This document shows, one piece after another, positions 30,540 through 38,298 of a DNA stretch of 64,000 nucleotides. Under the pieces are notes generated by a model that was not told the DNA's origin, did no database searches, and worked only from the letters and a program-made list of their open reading frames with translations. The DNA comes from Flavobacteriales bacterium. GTDB taxonomy: Bacteria; Bacteroidota; Bacteroidia; NS11-12g; UBA9320. The first letter of the stretch is position 1; the number at the start of each line of letters is the position of its first letter. The position numbers and the translations under genes were made by a program. The DNA lies in NCBI GenBank assembly GCA_020635455.1, contig JACJZT010000008.1, positions 62,001 to 126,000 on the forward strand, written 5' to 3'.

Positions 30540-31055
30540 TTATCTTTCGGAAAGGGTTTTTACGATACCAGCCAATTTTCCACCACCTGACTGCAATGCA
30601 GAAACCACATTCTTTGCAGGAGATTGAAGAATTGTGATGATCTCACCAATTAACTCTTCTCTTGATTTAAGACTGTTCAACACATCAAGTTTGTCGTCGC
30701 CTATAAATACATCGGAATCAATATAAGCCCCTTTTAAAACTGGTTTGGTTCCTTTTTTTCTGAATTCTTTGATTGCAACTGCAGCTACTTTTGCGTCTTC
30801 TGCGAAAAGCAAGGCAGTAGTTCCTTTCAATGTATCTTTAAGTTCCTTGAAATCCACATTTGATTTTTCGAGAGCTTTAATGATCAATGTATTCTTCGCG
30901 ACACGCACTTTCACATTGTTTTTGAAGAACACTCTTCTCATATTGTTGGTATCAAGTGCACTCATAGCGGATGTGTCGGTAACATACACAAACTTGTAGT
31001 TTGTGAAATACTCGGACAATTCACCGATTACCTTATCTTTATCTTCCCTTGTCAT
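30540..31055 (-). CDS. rplJ: 50S ribosomal protein L10
   Basis: The 171-residue base of the ribosomal stalk, which binds 23S rRNA and anchors L7/L12 dimers through its C-terminal helix. N-terminal MTREDKDKVIGELSEYF and NMRRVFFKNNVKVRVAKNTL are typical. Only 19 nt separate it from rplA, too short for the long leader that lets L10 control translation in E. coli. Any autoregulation would have to differ. Confidence 0.97.
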   Translation of the reverse strand: MTREDKDKVIGELSEYFTNYKFVYVTDTSAMSALDTNNMRRVFFKNNVKVRVAKNTLIIKALEKSNVDFKELKDTLKGTTALLFAEDAKVAAVAIKEFRKKGTKPVLKGAYIDSDVFIGDDKLDVLNSLKSREELIGEIITILQSPAKNVVSALQSGGGKLAGIVKTLSER

Positions 31056-31074
31056 AATTATCTTATTTACTGAT

Positions 31075-31767
31075 TTAAACTATGGATTTAACATCTATCT
31101 TAATGCCAGGACTCATAGAACTAGACATTGTTATGCTTTTAAAATAAGTTCCCTTTGAAGCGGATGGTTTTAGCTTTTGAATGGTATCGATAACTTCCTT
31201 CGCGTTGTCGTAGATCTTATCGGAAGAAAAGCTCACCTTGCCAACAGCAGTATGAATAATACCGGTTTTATCAACCTTGAAATCGATCTTTCCTGCCTTA
31301 ACATCCTGAACCGCTTTTGCAATATCCATGGTAACCGTTCCGGTTTTAGGATTAGGCATCAGGTTACGAGGACCTAATATTTTTCCCAAACGACCCAATT
31401 TACCCATAATGCTGGGCATGGTAACTATTACGTCTACATCAACCCAACCCCCTGAGATCTTTTCAATATAGTCATCCAATCCTACAAAATCAGCACCAGC
31501 TGCCTTTGCTTCCTCTTCCTTATCAGGAGTACAAAGGACCAGTACACGAACCGTTTTTCCCGTTCCATGCGGAAGGGAAACAGAACCTCTTACCATTTGG
31601 TTGGCTTGTCGTGGGTCTACACCAAGACGTACATCAATATCCACCGATGCATCAAATTTTGTGAATGTAATTTTTTTCACAACTTCGGTAGCTTCTTTCA
31701 AACTGTACGATTTGGTTTTATCGTAACTCTCAAGAACCTTTTTTAAATTTTTTGATACTTTGCTCAT
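31075..31767 (-). CDS. rplA: 50S ribosomal protein L1
   Basis: The 230-residue protein of the mobile L1 arm next to the E site. Seen: FDASVDIDVRLGVDPRQANQ, SLPHGTGKTVRVLVLC and the signature GKLGRLGKILGPRNLMPNPK. It starts 9 nt after rplK in the expected rplK-rplA-rplJ-rplL order. Confidence 0.98.
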   Translation of the reverse strand: MSKVSKNLKKVLESYDKTKSYSLKEATEVVKKITFTKFDASVDIDVRLGVDPRQANQMVRGSVSLPHGTGKTVRVLVLCTPDKEEEAKAAGADFVGLDDYIEKISGGWVDVDVIVTMPSIMGKLGRLGKILGPRNLMPNPKTGTVTMDIAKAVQDVKAGKIDFKVDKTGIIHTAVGKVSFSSDKIYDNAKEVIDTIQKLKPSASKGTYFKSITMSSSMSPGIKIDVKSIV

Positions 31768-31776
31768 CTTAAAAAA

Positions 31777-32220
31777 TTAATTATTTCCCGGAAATGTTCC
31801 GTTAACTGCGATTCCCATACTTCTGGCGGTACCTGCTACCATACGCATGGCAGATTCAATGGTAAAGCAATTCAGATCGGGCATTTTTTCTTCTGCAATT
31901 TTTTTAACCTGATCCCAGGTAACCGAACCAACACGTTTTCTGTTTGATTGCTCAGAACCCTTTTTGATCTTGGTTATTTCCATCAATTGGGCAGCAACAG
32001 GAGGTGTTTTGATAATAAAATCAAAAGTCTTATCGGAATATACCGTAATGATAACCGGAAGAATTTTTCCGTTTCTATCCTGTGTTCTAGCATTGAACTG
32101 CTTACAGAATTCCATGATATTCACACCCTTGGAACCTAAAGCTGGTCCGATCGGAGGCGCCGGGTTGGCCTGCCCGCCTTTTACTTGTAATTTTACAAAG
32201 CCTGATACTTGTTTTGCCAT
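31777..32220 (-). CDS. rplK: 50S ribosomal protein L11
   Basis: The 147-residue protein of the GTPase-associated centre, involved in factor binding and the stringent response. Seen: KLQVKGGQANPAPPIGPALG, with the proline-rich segment GQANPAPPIGPALGSKGVNI targeted by thiopeptides, and the C-terminal RMVAGTARSMGI. It starts 1 nt after the nusG stop. Confidence 0.98.
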   Translation of the reverse strand: MAKQVSGFVKLQVKGGQANPAPPIGPALGSKGVNIMEFCKQFNARTQDRNGKILPVIITVYSDKTFDFIIKTPPVAAQLMEITKIKKGSEQSNRKRVGSVTWDQVKKIAEEKMPDLNCFTIESAMRMVAGTARSMGIAVNGTFPGNN

Positions 32221-32221
32221 T

Positions 32222-32773
32222 TTATTGTTCTTTTTCTACTTGTACGTAATTCAATTCAAGTGGTGTTTTCCTTCCGAAAATCTTCACCATAACCTTTAGT
32301 TTTTTCTTCTCATCATTTATCTCCTCGATCACGCCGCTGAAACCATTGAACGGACCGTCAATAACTTTGACAAATTCATTGAGAAGAAAGGGTTCAACAT
32401 TGGATTCTCCCTTTTCATTGTTTTCGTCTACTGCACCGAGTATTCTGTTCACCTCGGATTGTCTTAACGGAATTGGCTCACCCTGATTTCCGAGAAATCC
32501 AACCACACCGTTTATAGCCTTAATGGTAGGAACCACTTCACCAACCAAATGAGCGTTAATGAGAATGTATCCGGGATAAAAACTTTTTTCCTTTGAGGAT
32601 TTCTTACCGTTTTTTATCTCATAAACCTTCTCCATAGGTATAAGTATGGTAGGAACGTACTGGGAGATCTTTTCTCTCTCAAGTTCGCTCTCTATCATGG
32701 TCTTTACCTTCTTCTCCTGCCCACTGATGGCCCTGACCACATACCATTTAAATTCCTCTTGCGATTTCTCCAT
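32222..32773 (-). CDS. nusG: Transcription termination/antitermination protein NusG
   Basis: A 183-residue elongation factor that binds RNA polymerase and couples it to Rho or the ribosome. Seen: NGN domain beginning EEFKWYVVRAISGQEKKVK, with FYPGYILINAHLVGE, and a C-terminal KOW domain (VIDGPFNGFSGVIEEIN). The ATG at 32773 is chosen because it follows the secE stop by 7 nt and gives the family N-terminus; the longer frame from 32854 would run into secE. Confidence 0.97.
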   Translation of the reverse strand: MEKSQEEFKWYVVRAISGQEKKVKTMIESELEREKISQYVPTILIPMEKVYEIKNGKKSSKEKSFYPGYILINAHLVGEVVPTIKAINGVVGFLGNQGEPIPLRQSEVNRILGAVDENNEKGESNVEPFLLNEFVKVIDGPFNGFSGVIEEINDEKKKLKVMVKIFGRKTPLELNYVQVEKEQ

Positions 32774-32780
32774 CACAGCA

Positions 32781-32975
32781 TTACTCCATAAAATTATAAA
32801 ACATACCGGAAACAAAACCAAAAGTGGTGTCCAGAAGGTAAATAATAATACCAAGGATCAGAGAGGCAACCAATACAATAATGGTACTTGTCCTCAACTC
32901 ATCCCAGGTTGGCCATGACATTTTTGTCATAAGCTCATCCAGGGTACTTTTCCAAAGCAGTTTTATTTTTTCCAT
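32781..32975 (-). CDS. secE: Preprotein translocase subunit SecE
   Basis: A 64-residue single-span subunit of the SecYEG channel. Seen: an amphipathic helix KSTLDELMTKMSWPTWDEL with the conserved W-P-T, then one membrane segment STIIVLVASLILGIIIYLLD. The ATG at 32975 is chosen; the frame open to 33017 would overlap the tRNA-Trp gene that ends at 32988. Confidence 0.96.
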   Translation of the reverse strand: MEKIKLLWKSTLDELMTKMSWPTWDELRTSTIIVLVASLILGIIIYLLDTTFGFVSGMFYNFME

Positions 32976-32987
32976 CGTTTTATTTTG

Positions 32988-33058
32988 CACGGGCACAAGG
33001 ATTCGAACCCTGATCAAAGGTTTTGGAGACCTCTATTCTACCATTGAACTATGCCCGT
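32988..33058 (-). tRNA. tRNA-Trp (CCA anticodon)
   Basis: 71 nt. Acceptor ACGGGCA/TGCCCGT, D-stem GTTC/GAAT, anticodon arm GAGGT-CTCCAAA-ACCTT giving anticodon CCA, T-arm CAGGG-TTCGAAT-CCTTG and discriminator G. CCA is not encoded. It sits between tuf and secE, the usual Bacteroidota position. Confidence 0.96.
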
Positions 33059-33077
33059 TTTGTAATATTTGAATTTA

Positions 33078-34265
33078 TTAATCCAATATTTCAGTTACTT
33101 GTCCTGCACCAACAGTTCTTCCACCTTCACGAATCGCAAATTTCAAACCTTTTTCCATTGCAATCGGGTTGATCAGATCTACTGTGATGGTTAAGTTATC
33201 GCCGGGCATTACCATTTCAGTTCCTGCAGGAAGGGTAATTTCACCGGTAACATCCGTTGTTCTGAAATAGAACTGTGGTCTGTATTTATTAAAGAATGGA
33301 GTGTGACGTCCACCTTCTTCTTTTGATAAAACGTAAACCTGAGCCTGACATTTTTTGTGTGGGGTAACAGAACCCGGAGCACAAATTACCATACCTCTCT
33401 TAATATCGGTTTTATCAATACCTCTTAACAATAAACCAGCGTTATCTCCGGCCTCACCTCTGTCAAGAAGTTTTCTGAACATTTCCACACCTGTACAGGT
33501 TGACTTAAGGTTTTCAGCACCCATTCCGATGATATCAACTGCATCTCCTACATTGATAACACCTCTTTCGATCCTTCCGGTAGCAACAGTACCACGACCG
33601 GTGATTGAGAACACGTCTTCAACTGGCATAAGGAATGGTTTGTCAACCAAACGATCCGGAATCGGGATCCAGTTATCAACTGCATCCATTAATTCCATTA
33701 CTTTATCAACCCACTTTGGTTCGCCATTTAAGGCACCCAAAGCTGATCCCTGAATGATCGGAGTGTTGTCAGCATCGAATTCGTAGAACTTCAAAAGATC
33801 TCTGATCTCCATTTCCACGATCTCAAGCAATTCTTCGTCATCTACCATATCAACCTTGTTCATAAATACAACCAAACGAGGAACACCAACCTGACGTGCA
33901 AGAAGGATATGTTCTTTTGTTTGAGGCATTGGTCCGTCTGTTGAAGCAACCACAATGATCGCACCATCCATCTGAGCAGCACCCGTAACCATGTTCTTAA
34001 CATAGTCGGCGTGTCCCGGACAATCCACGTGAGCATAGTGACGGTTAGCCGTCGCATATTCAACGTGAGCGGTGTTAATCGTGATACCTCTTTCCTTTTC
34101 TTCAGGAGCAGAGTCAATAGAATCAAATGATCTGGATTCAGATAAACCTTTTTCTGCCAATACTTTGGTTATTGCAGCTGTCAAGGTAGTTTTACCGTGG
34201 TCAACGTGCCCAATTGTACCGATGTTTACGTGAGGTTTCGAACGGTCGAATTTTTCTTTAGCCAT
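33078..34265 (-). CDS. tuf: Elongation factor Tu
   Basis: The 395-residue GTPase that delivers aminoacyl-tRNA to the ribosome. Seen: G1 GHVDHGKTTLT, switch region EKERGITINTAHVEY, G3 DCPGHADYVKNM, G4 NKVDMVDDEEL and the SALGALNGEP G5 region, followed by domains II and III ending in GGRTVGAGQVTEILD. It is flanked by tRNA-Thr(GGT) upstream and tRNA-Trp 19 nt downstream, all on the minus strand and probably co-transcribed. Confidence 0.98.
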   Translation of the reverse strand: MAKEKFDRSKPHVNIGTIGHVDHGKTTLTAAITKVLAEKGLSESRSFDSIDSAPEEKERGITINTAHVEYATANRHYAHVDCPGHADYVKNMVTGAAQMDGAIIVVASTDGPMPQTKEHILLARQVGVPRLVVFMNKVDMVDDEELLEIVEMEIRDLLKFYEFDADNTPIIQGSALGALNGEPKWVDKVMELMDAVDNWIPIPDRLVDKPFLMPVEDVFSITGRGTVATGRIERGVINVGDAVDIIGMGAENLKSTCTGVEMFRKLLDRGEAGDNAGLLLRGIDKTDIKRGMVICAPGSVTPHKKCQAQVYVLSKEEGGRHTPFFNKYRPQFYFRTTDVTGEITLPAGTEMVMPGDNLTITVDLINPIAMEKGLKFAIREGGRTVGAGQVTEILD

Positions 34266-34363
34266 TTTGGTATATATTTAGTTTTGTTATAATTAGTTAT
34301 TCTAATAAACGTGCTCTTTGTTCCAAAAACTTTTCATCCCACGAAGTGCTCCAAATTAAATGG

Positions 34364-34435
<72 letters not shown>

Positions 34436-34465
34436 TTGACAAGTCAACACCTCAACTTTACTAAG

Positions 34466-34538
34466 AGCGGAAGACGGGGCTCGAACCCGCCACCTATAGC
34501 TTGGAAGGCTATCGCTCTACCAAATGAGCTACTTCCGC
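34466..34538 (-). tRNA. tRNA-Gly (TCC anticodon)
   Basis: 73 nt. Acceptor GCGGAAG/CTTCCGC, D-arm GCTCATTTGGTAGAGC, anticodon arm ATAGC-CTTCCAA-GCTAT giving TCC, T-arm GCGGG-TTCGAGC-CCCGT and discriminator T. Confidence 0.95.
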
Positions 34539-34564
34539 TGATTTTCTTTACCATTAAAATGGTG

Positions 34565-34647
34565 TGGGGAGTGGTGGATTCGAACCACCGAAGTCATAAG
34601 ACAACAGATTTACAGTCTGTCCCATTTGGCCACTCTGGTAACTCCCC
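34565..34647 (-). tRNA. tRNA-Tyr (GTA anticodon)
   Basis: 83 nt, with the long variable arm (TGTCTTATGACTTC) of a type II tRNA. Acceptor GGGGAGT/ACTCCCC, anticodon loop CTGTAAA giving GTA, T-arm GGTGG-TTCGAAT-CCACC and discriminator A. Confidence 0.96.
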
Positions 34648-34709
34648 TTATGAAATGTTTCCGGATGTCAAAAAACGCATTTCCCTTCACCAAACCACTC
34701 TCCGTATTG

Positions 34710-34782
34710 AGCCACTTATCGGGATCGAACCAATGACCTACTGATTACAAATCAGTTGCTCTACCAGCTGAGCTAAAGTGGC
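34710..34782 (-). tRNA. tRNA-Thr (TGT anticodon)
   Basis: 73 nt. Acceptor GCCACTT/AAGTGGC, D-arm GCTCAGCTGGTAGAGC, anticodon arm ACTGA-TTTGTAA-TCAGT giving TGT, T-arm ATTGG-TTCGATC-CCGAT and discriminator T. It is the first gene of the tRNA-tuf transcript. Confidence 0.95.
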
Positions 34783-34833
34783 ATTTCCCTAAAAAAAACC
34801 ATAGAAGTTTCTACGCTTGATTTTTAAGGACTG

Positions 34834-34864
34834 CAAAAGTAGTCTTAAATAATCGAAAGTTCAA
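34834..34864 (-). promoter_or_regulatory. Promoter of the tRNA-tuf-secE operon
   Basis: On the minus strand TTG (34864-34862), a 20-nt spacer and TACTTTTG (34841-34834) match the Bacteroidota promoter pattern exactly. Transcription would begin near 34827, about 45 nt before tRNA-Thr(TGT). The start region TTTGCAGTCCTTAAAAAT is shared with the rpsU promoter. Confidence 0.75.
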
Positions 34865-34882
34865 AAAATAATTTTAAAATTT

Positions 34883-35185
34883 TTAAGATTTCTGCAAAAG
34901 CAATTCCTTACGCTTTTTAATCTGGATCTTGAGAGCCTCAACCACTATATCTGTTGCGGCTTCAAAGGTCCTTGCCTCTGCATCTTTGAACATAGAATGA
35001 TTGGCAAGGTTTATCTTAACCTCGACGTGTTTGTTCTCCTTGTTATGATGATTGTTTAATTTGAGATATACATTCACATCAATGATCTTATCATTGTACA
35101 ACTCAAGTTTTGAAATCTTTTGTTGAATAAAGGCTAATAATTTTTTATCGGCATCGAAATGTATGGATTGAATTTTAATGTTCAT
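34883..35185 (-). CDS. hpf: Ribosome hibernation promoting factor, short form (HPF/RaiA family)
   Basis: A 100-residue protein that binds idle ribosomes and blocks the decoding and peptidyl sites. Seen: the family pattern of alternating beta strands with IQSIHFDADKKLLAFIQ, VNVYLKLN and VEVKINLANHSMFKDAEA. It lacks the C-terminal dimerisation domain of long HPF. The ATG at 35185 lies 1 nt from the xerC stop, so the two are co-transcribed. Confidence 0.9.
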   Translation of the reverse strand: MNIKIQSIHFDADKKLLAFIQQKISKLELYNDKIIDVNVYLKLNNHHNKENKHVEVKINLANHSMFKDAEARTFEAATDIVVEALKIQIKKRKELLLQKS

Positions 35186-35186
35186 T

Positions 35187-36074
35187 TTACTGTTTGGGGT
35201 GGTTCTTTTTATAAATCTTTTTTAAATCTTCAATGTTTACATGGGTGTAAACCTGTGTAGATGCTAAACTCGAATGACCAAGCAGTTCCTTAACACTCAA
35301 CAATCCTGCCCCGTTTTGCAATAACCGGGTAGCGTAAGTATGCCGAAGAACATGTGGGCTTCGTTTACCATTTATCTTTTGCAAAGTTAAAGCTTTTTTA
35401 ACGGTACCATATATATAGGAGATGGATATTTTTTTTCCTTTTTCATTGGTAAGCAGATAAGCAGAATGTATATCAGATCTTTGTTTCATTTCTCTGAATA
35501 CTTTTATCTGTCCGGCTAACTCCTCTGTGATAGGAACAATACGCTCCTTATTTCTTTTTCCAAGTACTTTGATGAGACGATTTTCCAGATCGACGTCTTC
35601 ATCCTGTATTGAAATGAGCTCTGCTCTCCGAAAGCCCGTCCCGTAAAGAATTGCAATGCATAAATAATCAAGCATGTCGCGATATTCCAGATTTTCAAAT
35701 TTCACTTCCAGCAAATCATTCAGATTTTCAACCGGTATCACGGATGGCAGTTTTTTGGGAAGCTTTAACTGAGGTAAATTGCTCACAGGGTTCCCGGAAA
35801 TTTTCTTTTCTTTAATAAGGAACCTGAAAAATGAACGTACTGACGATAACTTTCTTCGAACCGATACCGGCTCCATTTTTTGATTGATCAAAAAGCTCAC
35901 CCACGTTCGGACCATCTCAGAAGATATCAAAGCAACATTTGTTTCGTCGAATTCCTTTTGTGTGAATTCATAAAACTCCTCCAGATCCTTTCTGTATGCC
36001 ATACAAGTGTGAACACTATACTTTCGTTCGTGCTGGAGGTAATCGTAATACGGTTGTGCAAAAAAAAAGCCCAT
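35187..36074 (-). CDS. xerC: Tyrosine recombinase XerC/XerD
   Basis: A site-specific recombinase, expected to resolve chromosome dimers at dif. About 295 residues: N-terminal SAM-like DNA-binding domain (YLQHERKYSVHTCMAYRKDL) and catalytic domain with the first Arg in GTGFRRAELI (about 148), HVLRHTYATRLL (about 241), LLGHSSLASTQVYTH and the Tyr nucleophile in that last block. Start choice is hard: the in-frame ATGs at 36086 and 36074 both lie inside the rpsU terminator hairpin, and the next Met is 25 residues into the conserved domain. I use 36074. Whether it is XerC or XerD cannot be told by eye. Confidence 0.9.
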   Translation of the reverse strand: MGFFFAQPYYDYLQHERKYSVHTCMAYRKDLEEFYEFTQKEFDETNVALISSEMVRTWVSFLINQKMEPVSVRRKLSSVRSFFRFLIKEKKISGNPVSNLPQLKLPKKLPSVIPVENLNDLLEVKFENLEYRDMLDYLCIAILYGTGFRRAELISIQDEDVDLENRLIKVLGKRNKERIVPITEELAGQIKVFREMKQRSDIHSAYLLTNEKGKKISISYIYGTVKKALTLQKINGKRSPHVLRHTYATRLLQNGAGLLSVKELLGHSSLASTQVYTHVNIEDLKKIYKKNHPKQ

Positions 36075-36090
36075 GACGGTAATCATGGGC
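36069..36090 (-). terminator. Terminator of rpsU, overlapping the xerC start
   Basis: Perfect 8-bp arms TCATGGGC/GCCCATGA (plus-strand 36069-36076 and 36083-36090) with a 6-nt loop, followed on the minus strand by nine Ts (36068-36060). It lies 23 nt after the rpsU stop. The xerC start codon at 36074 is in the 3' arm. Confidence 0.88.
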
Positions 36091-36113
36091 AATTTACTAT
36101 ATTATTTTGGATA

Positions 36114-36305
36114 TTAATCTTCCAGGCTCTGAAGCGATTGTTTGTAAGTCGCTTTGATAATTTGCATCCTTCTTTTAATGCTGGGCTTGGTAAATGCCTG
36201 ACGCTCTCTTAATTCACGAACAACGCCTGTCTTCTCAAATTTCTTTTTGTACTTCTTAATCGCTTTGTCTAAAGATTCGTTTTCTTTAACGTTTACTATG
36301 ATCAT
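36114..36305 (-). CDS. rpsU: 30S ribosomal protein S21
   Basis: A 63-residue basic protein of the small subunit. Seen: MIIVNVKENESLDKAIKKYK, then GVVRELRERQAFTKPSIKRR, which is the conserved S21 core. It has its own consensus promoter (36325-36355) and a strong terminator. Confidence 0.97.
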   Translation of the reverse strand: MIIVNVKENESLDKAIKKYKKKFEKTGVVRELRERQAFTKPSIKRRMQIIKATYKQSLQSLED

Positions 36306-36324
36306 TTTTAATTTTTAAGGACTG

Positions 36325-36355
36325 CAAATTTAATTACAAGAAATTACTAAATCAA
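36325..36355 (-). promoter_or_regulatory. Promoter of rpsU
   Basis: On the minus strand TTG (36355-36353), a 20-nt spacer and TAAATTTG (36332-36325) match TTG-N20-TAnnTTTG. The 18 nt TTTGCAGTCCTTAAAAAT from the -7 element into the transcript are identical to those at the tRNA-tuf promoter. Confidence 0.72.
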
Positions 36356-36472
36356 GAAAAATATAAATTATTGCCTTCCTGATCGTAAAATGAAAACTTT
36401 ATTGCACAAATAAAAATATAAAAAAATTAACATCCAGGTACAATTTGGTACAAAATAGAATAATATTGTCTT

Positions 36473-37207
36473 ATGTTGAATTCAAAAGAAGAAATAAAAT
36501 TTCTAAAAGGCCCTCAGTCAAGATTGGCCGATCTTTGGTTTGTAATAAAAATAATGATCGAATTTATCAAAGGTTTCCGAAAACTGCATTTTGTAGGACC
36601 GTGTATAACGATCTTCGGCTCGGCAAGATTTAAAGAAGATAATCCGTTTTATCAATCGGCAAGATCGGTTTCCTCAAAAATAGCACAATTAGGTTTTACC
36701 ATAATGACCGGTGGCGGTGGCGGTATTATGGAAGCTGCAAACAGAGGTGCTAAAGAAGTTGGCGGCCGATCCGTAGGTTGTAATATTGAATTGCCTTTTG
36801 AACAGGTACCCAATGCATATCTTGACCGGTCGGTTGATATTCAGTATTTTTTCGTGCGCAAAGTGATGCTGTTGAAATACTCGTATGGCTTTGTTGTTTA
36901 CCCAGGTGGTTTTGGAACACTAGACGAATTGTTCGAATCCCTTACTTTGATTCAAACCCAAAAAATTGACAAATTTCCCGTCGCCATTTATGGAAAAGGC
37001 TTCCACAAGGAACTTCTTGAACACATCAATACGATGGTATCAAATGGGACCATATCACCCGACGACCGACATCTATATTTAATATCAGAAGACGAACAGG
37101 AGATCGTTGATCACATTGAAAAGTATTCAATTCATCCTTTCGGACTTAAATACAGGCACAAACCGATGTGGGTTCTTTGGGAAAGCAACATTAACAATGA
37201 GAAATAG
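36473..37207 (+). CDS. LOG family protein (TIGR00730; cytokinin riboside 5'-monophosphate phosphoribohydrolase-like)
   Basis: A 244-residue Rossmann-like protein. LOG enzymes release the base from nucleoside 5'-monophosphates. Seen: GPCITIFGSARF, GGGGGIMEAANRGAKE from about residue 80, and the catalytic/nucleotide motif PGGFGTLDELFE from P144. The N-terminal 50 residues precede the core, as in the longer bacterial LOG proteins. No promoter consensus was found upstream. The next gene, on the opposite strand, carries another nucleoside-base-chemistry domain, which may be coincidence. Confidence 0.9.
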   Translation: MLNSKEEIKFLKGPQSRLADLWFVIKIMIEFIKGFRKLHFVGPCITIFGSARFKEDNPFYQSARSVSSKIAQLGFTIMTGGGGGIMEAANRGAKEVGGRSVGCNIELPFEQVPNAYLDRSVDIQYFFVRKVMLLKYSYGFVVYPGGFGTLDELFESLTLIQTQKIDKFPVAIYGKGFHKELLEHINTMVSNGTISPDDRHLYLISEDEQEIVDHIEKYSIHPFGLKYRHKPMWVLWESNINNEK

Positions 37208-37341
37208 ATTTCACGAAAACAACAATTTTGTTTTGTGTAAAATGATTATTTGCTACCATCTATAAAATGATTGAAACAATATATTTTCCCAATGACCAAA
37301 AACAAAGGCAGTTCTTTTAACTTTAAAAATTAAAATTAGCA

Positions 37342-38268
37342 TTAGATTATTCCCTTCTCAGAAAGAACAGCATCAATATGGTTCCTAAGACCTTCTTCGA
37401 CTTTCTTTTTTCCTGCTATCGAATTTTCGTAATATAACGTTCTGAATGGAGAAACATCGAAGGGTAATTTCGTTATCTTGTCAGCTATTAATATGGTCGG
37501 CTTATTTAAAGCATGTGCATAGCCAACCTCGTAGAACACATTTGGATTTAAAGCCGAAATTTCGGCAATGACCAGCTTACTTTCATTTATTTGATTTGTG
37601 ATATCGGAGAGTATTAAACCGGTCCCGTAGGTTTCATCTCCACGAAGTACGTCTAAACTGAACTCATTGCAGACCCCCTTAATTACATCATCATAAAGCT
37701 CGTTGTAAGGGGAAGAAAACTGCATTACAACGAAGGCTTTGGGGAGCTCACGATTAACCGTAAAATTTTTAATACTTATATTCTTATTACTTTGACACCA
37801 AATTCCAACCTGACTCAATGGTAAGTTATAAGGTAGGTTAACTGTGGTTGAATTTACTCCATCGATTCTTACCGTTACAGTTGACCCTTTTAATTCAACT
37901 TCAAGCCTATAAGTCTTGTTAGCAATAAGATTAGAATGATCGCCAACTATAGAGTGATTTGTCCATTTAGTTGTAAAGGTTCGAACCGATGCAAAACCTC
38001 CGGATCCACCTATACCTGCAGAAACGAACTGCTGAGTTTCAGGTACCCAGGAAATAATAAATTCACATGCAGATGGAAACTCTGTACTCTTAAAAAGTAT
38101 TTCCGCATGTATGGTTCCACCCGAAAATACCTGATCGCTTAACAAATTGGCTATGTTCGCATAGCTCGTTTCATTGCTTGTGTAGGTGCCCCCAATAAAC
38201 TCTATCTCATTGGTCTTTTGAGTATAAGAACCGAGTATAGGTATCCAATTGGAGGTCATTCCTTTCAT
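37342..38268 (-). CDS. Two-domain protein: concanavalin-like jelly roll plus nucleoside deoxyribosyltransferase-like (TIR-like) domain
   Basis: A 308-residue protein without signal peptide or membrane span, so probably cytoplasmic. Residues about 1-170 form a beta-rich domain like the concanavalin/3-keto-disaccharide hydrolase fold (GGTIHAEILF, TYRLEVELKGSTVTVRIDG, VGIWCQSNKNISIKNF). From K177 comes a domain starting KAFVVMQFSSPYNELYDDVI, with TGLILSDITNQINESKLVIAEI, then NPNVFYEVGYAHALNKPTIL, in which E247 aligns with the catalytic Glu of nucleoside 2-deoxyribosyltransferases. PFDVSPFRTLYY follows. Domains of this type are found in stand-alone and immunity-related proteins. The function of this protein is unknown; a carbohydrate- or ligand-sensing NAD/nucleotide hydrolase is inference. 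It has no partner gene on the same strand. Confidence 0.75.
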   Translation of the reverse strand: MKGMTSNWIPILGSYTQKTNEIEFIGGTYTSNETSYANIANLLSDQVFSGGTIHAEILFKSTEFPSACEFIISWVPETQQFVSAGIGGSGGFASVRTFTTKWTNHSIVGDHSNLIANKTYRLEVELKGSTVTVRIDGVNSTTVNLPYNLPLSQVGIWCQSNKNISIKNFTVNRELPKAFVVMQFSSPYNELYDDVIKGVCNEFSLDVLRGDETYGTGLILSDITNQINESKLVIAEISALNPNVFYEVGYAHALNKPTILIADKITKLPFDVSPFRTLYYENSIAGKKKVEEGLRNHIDAVLSEKGII

Positions 38269-38298
38269 TTAAATACTAGAAGTGATTGCAGTATTACA

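Noticed and set aside
31056..31074. An L10-type autoregulatory leader before rplJ
   Set aside because: Only 19 nt separate rplA and rplJ, too little for the known L10-binding leader structure.
34436..34744. A 102-codon plus-strand open frame over the tRNA cluster
   Set aside because: It is antisense to tRNA-Gly, tRNA-Tyr and part of tRNA-Thr(TGT). Such frames are a common false call, and the protein has no sensible composition.
35187..36074. The XerC-like recombinase as a sign of an integrated element
   Set aside because: It lies in a conserved core block between rpsU and hpf, as is usual for Bacteroidota, with no attachment repeats or cargo genes.
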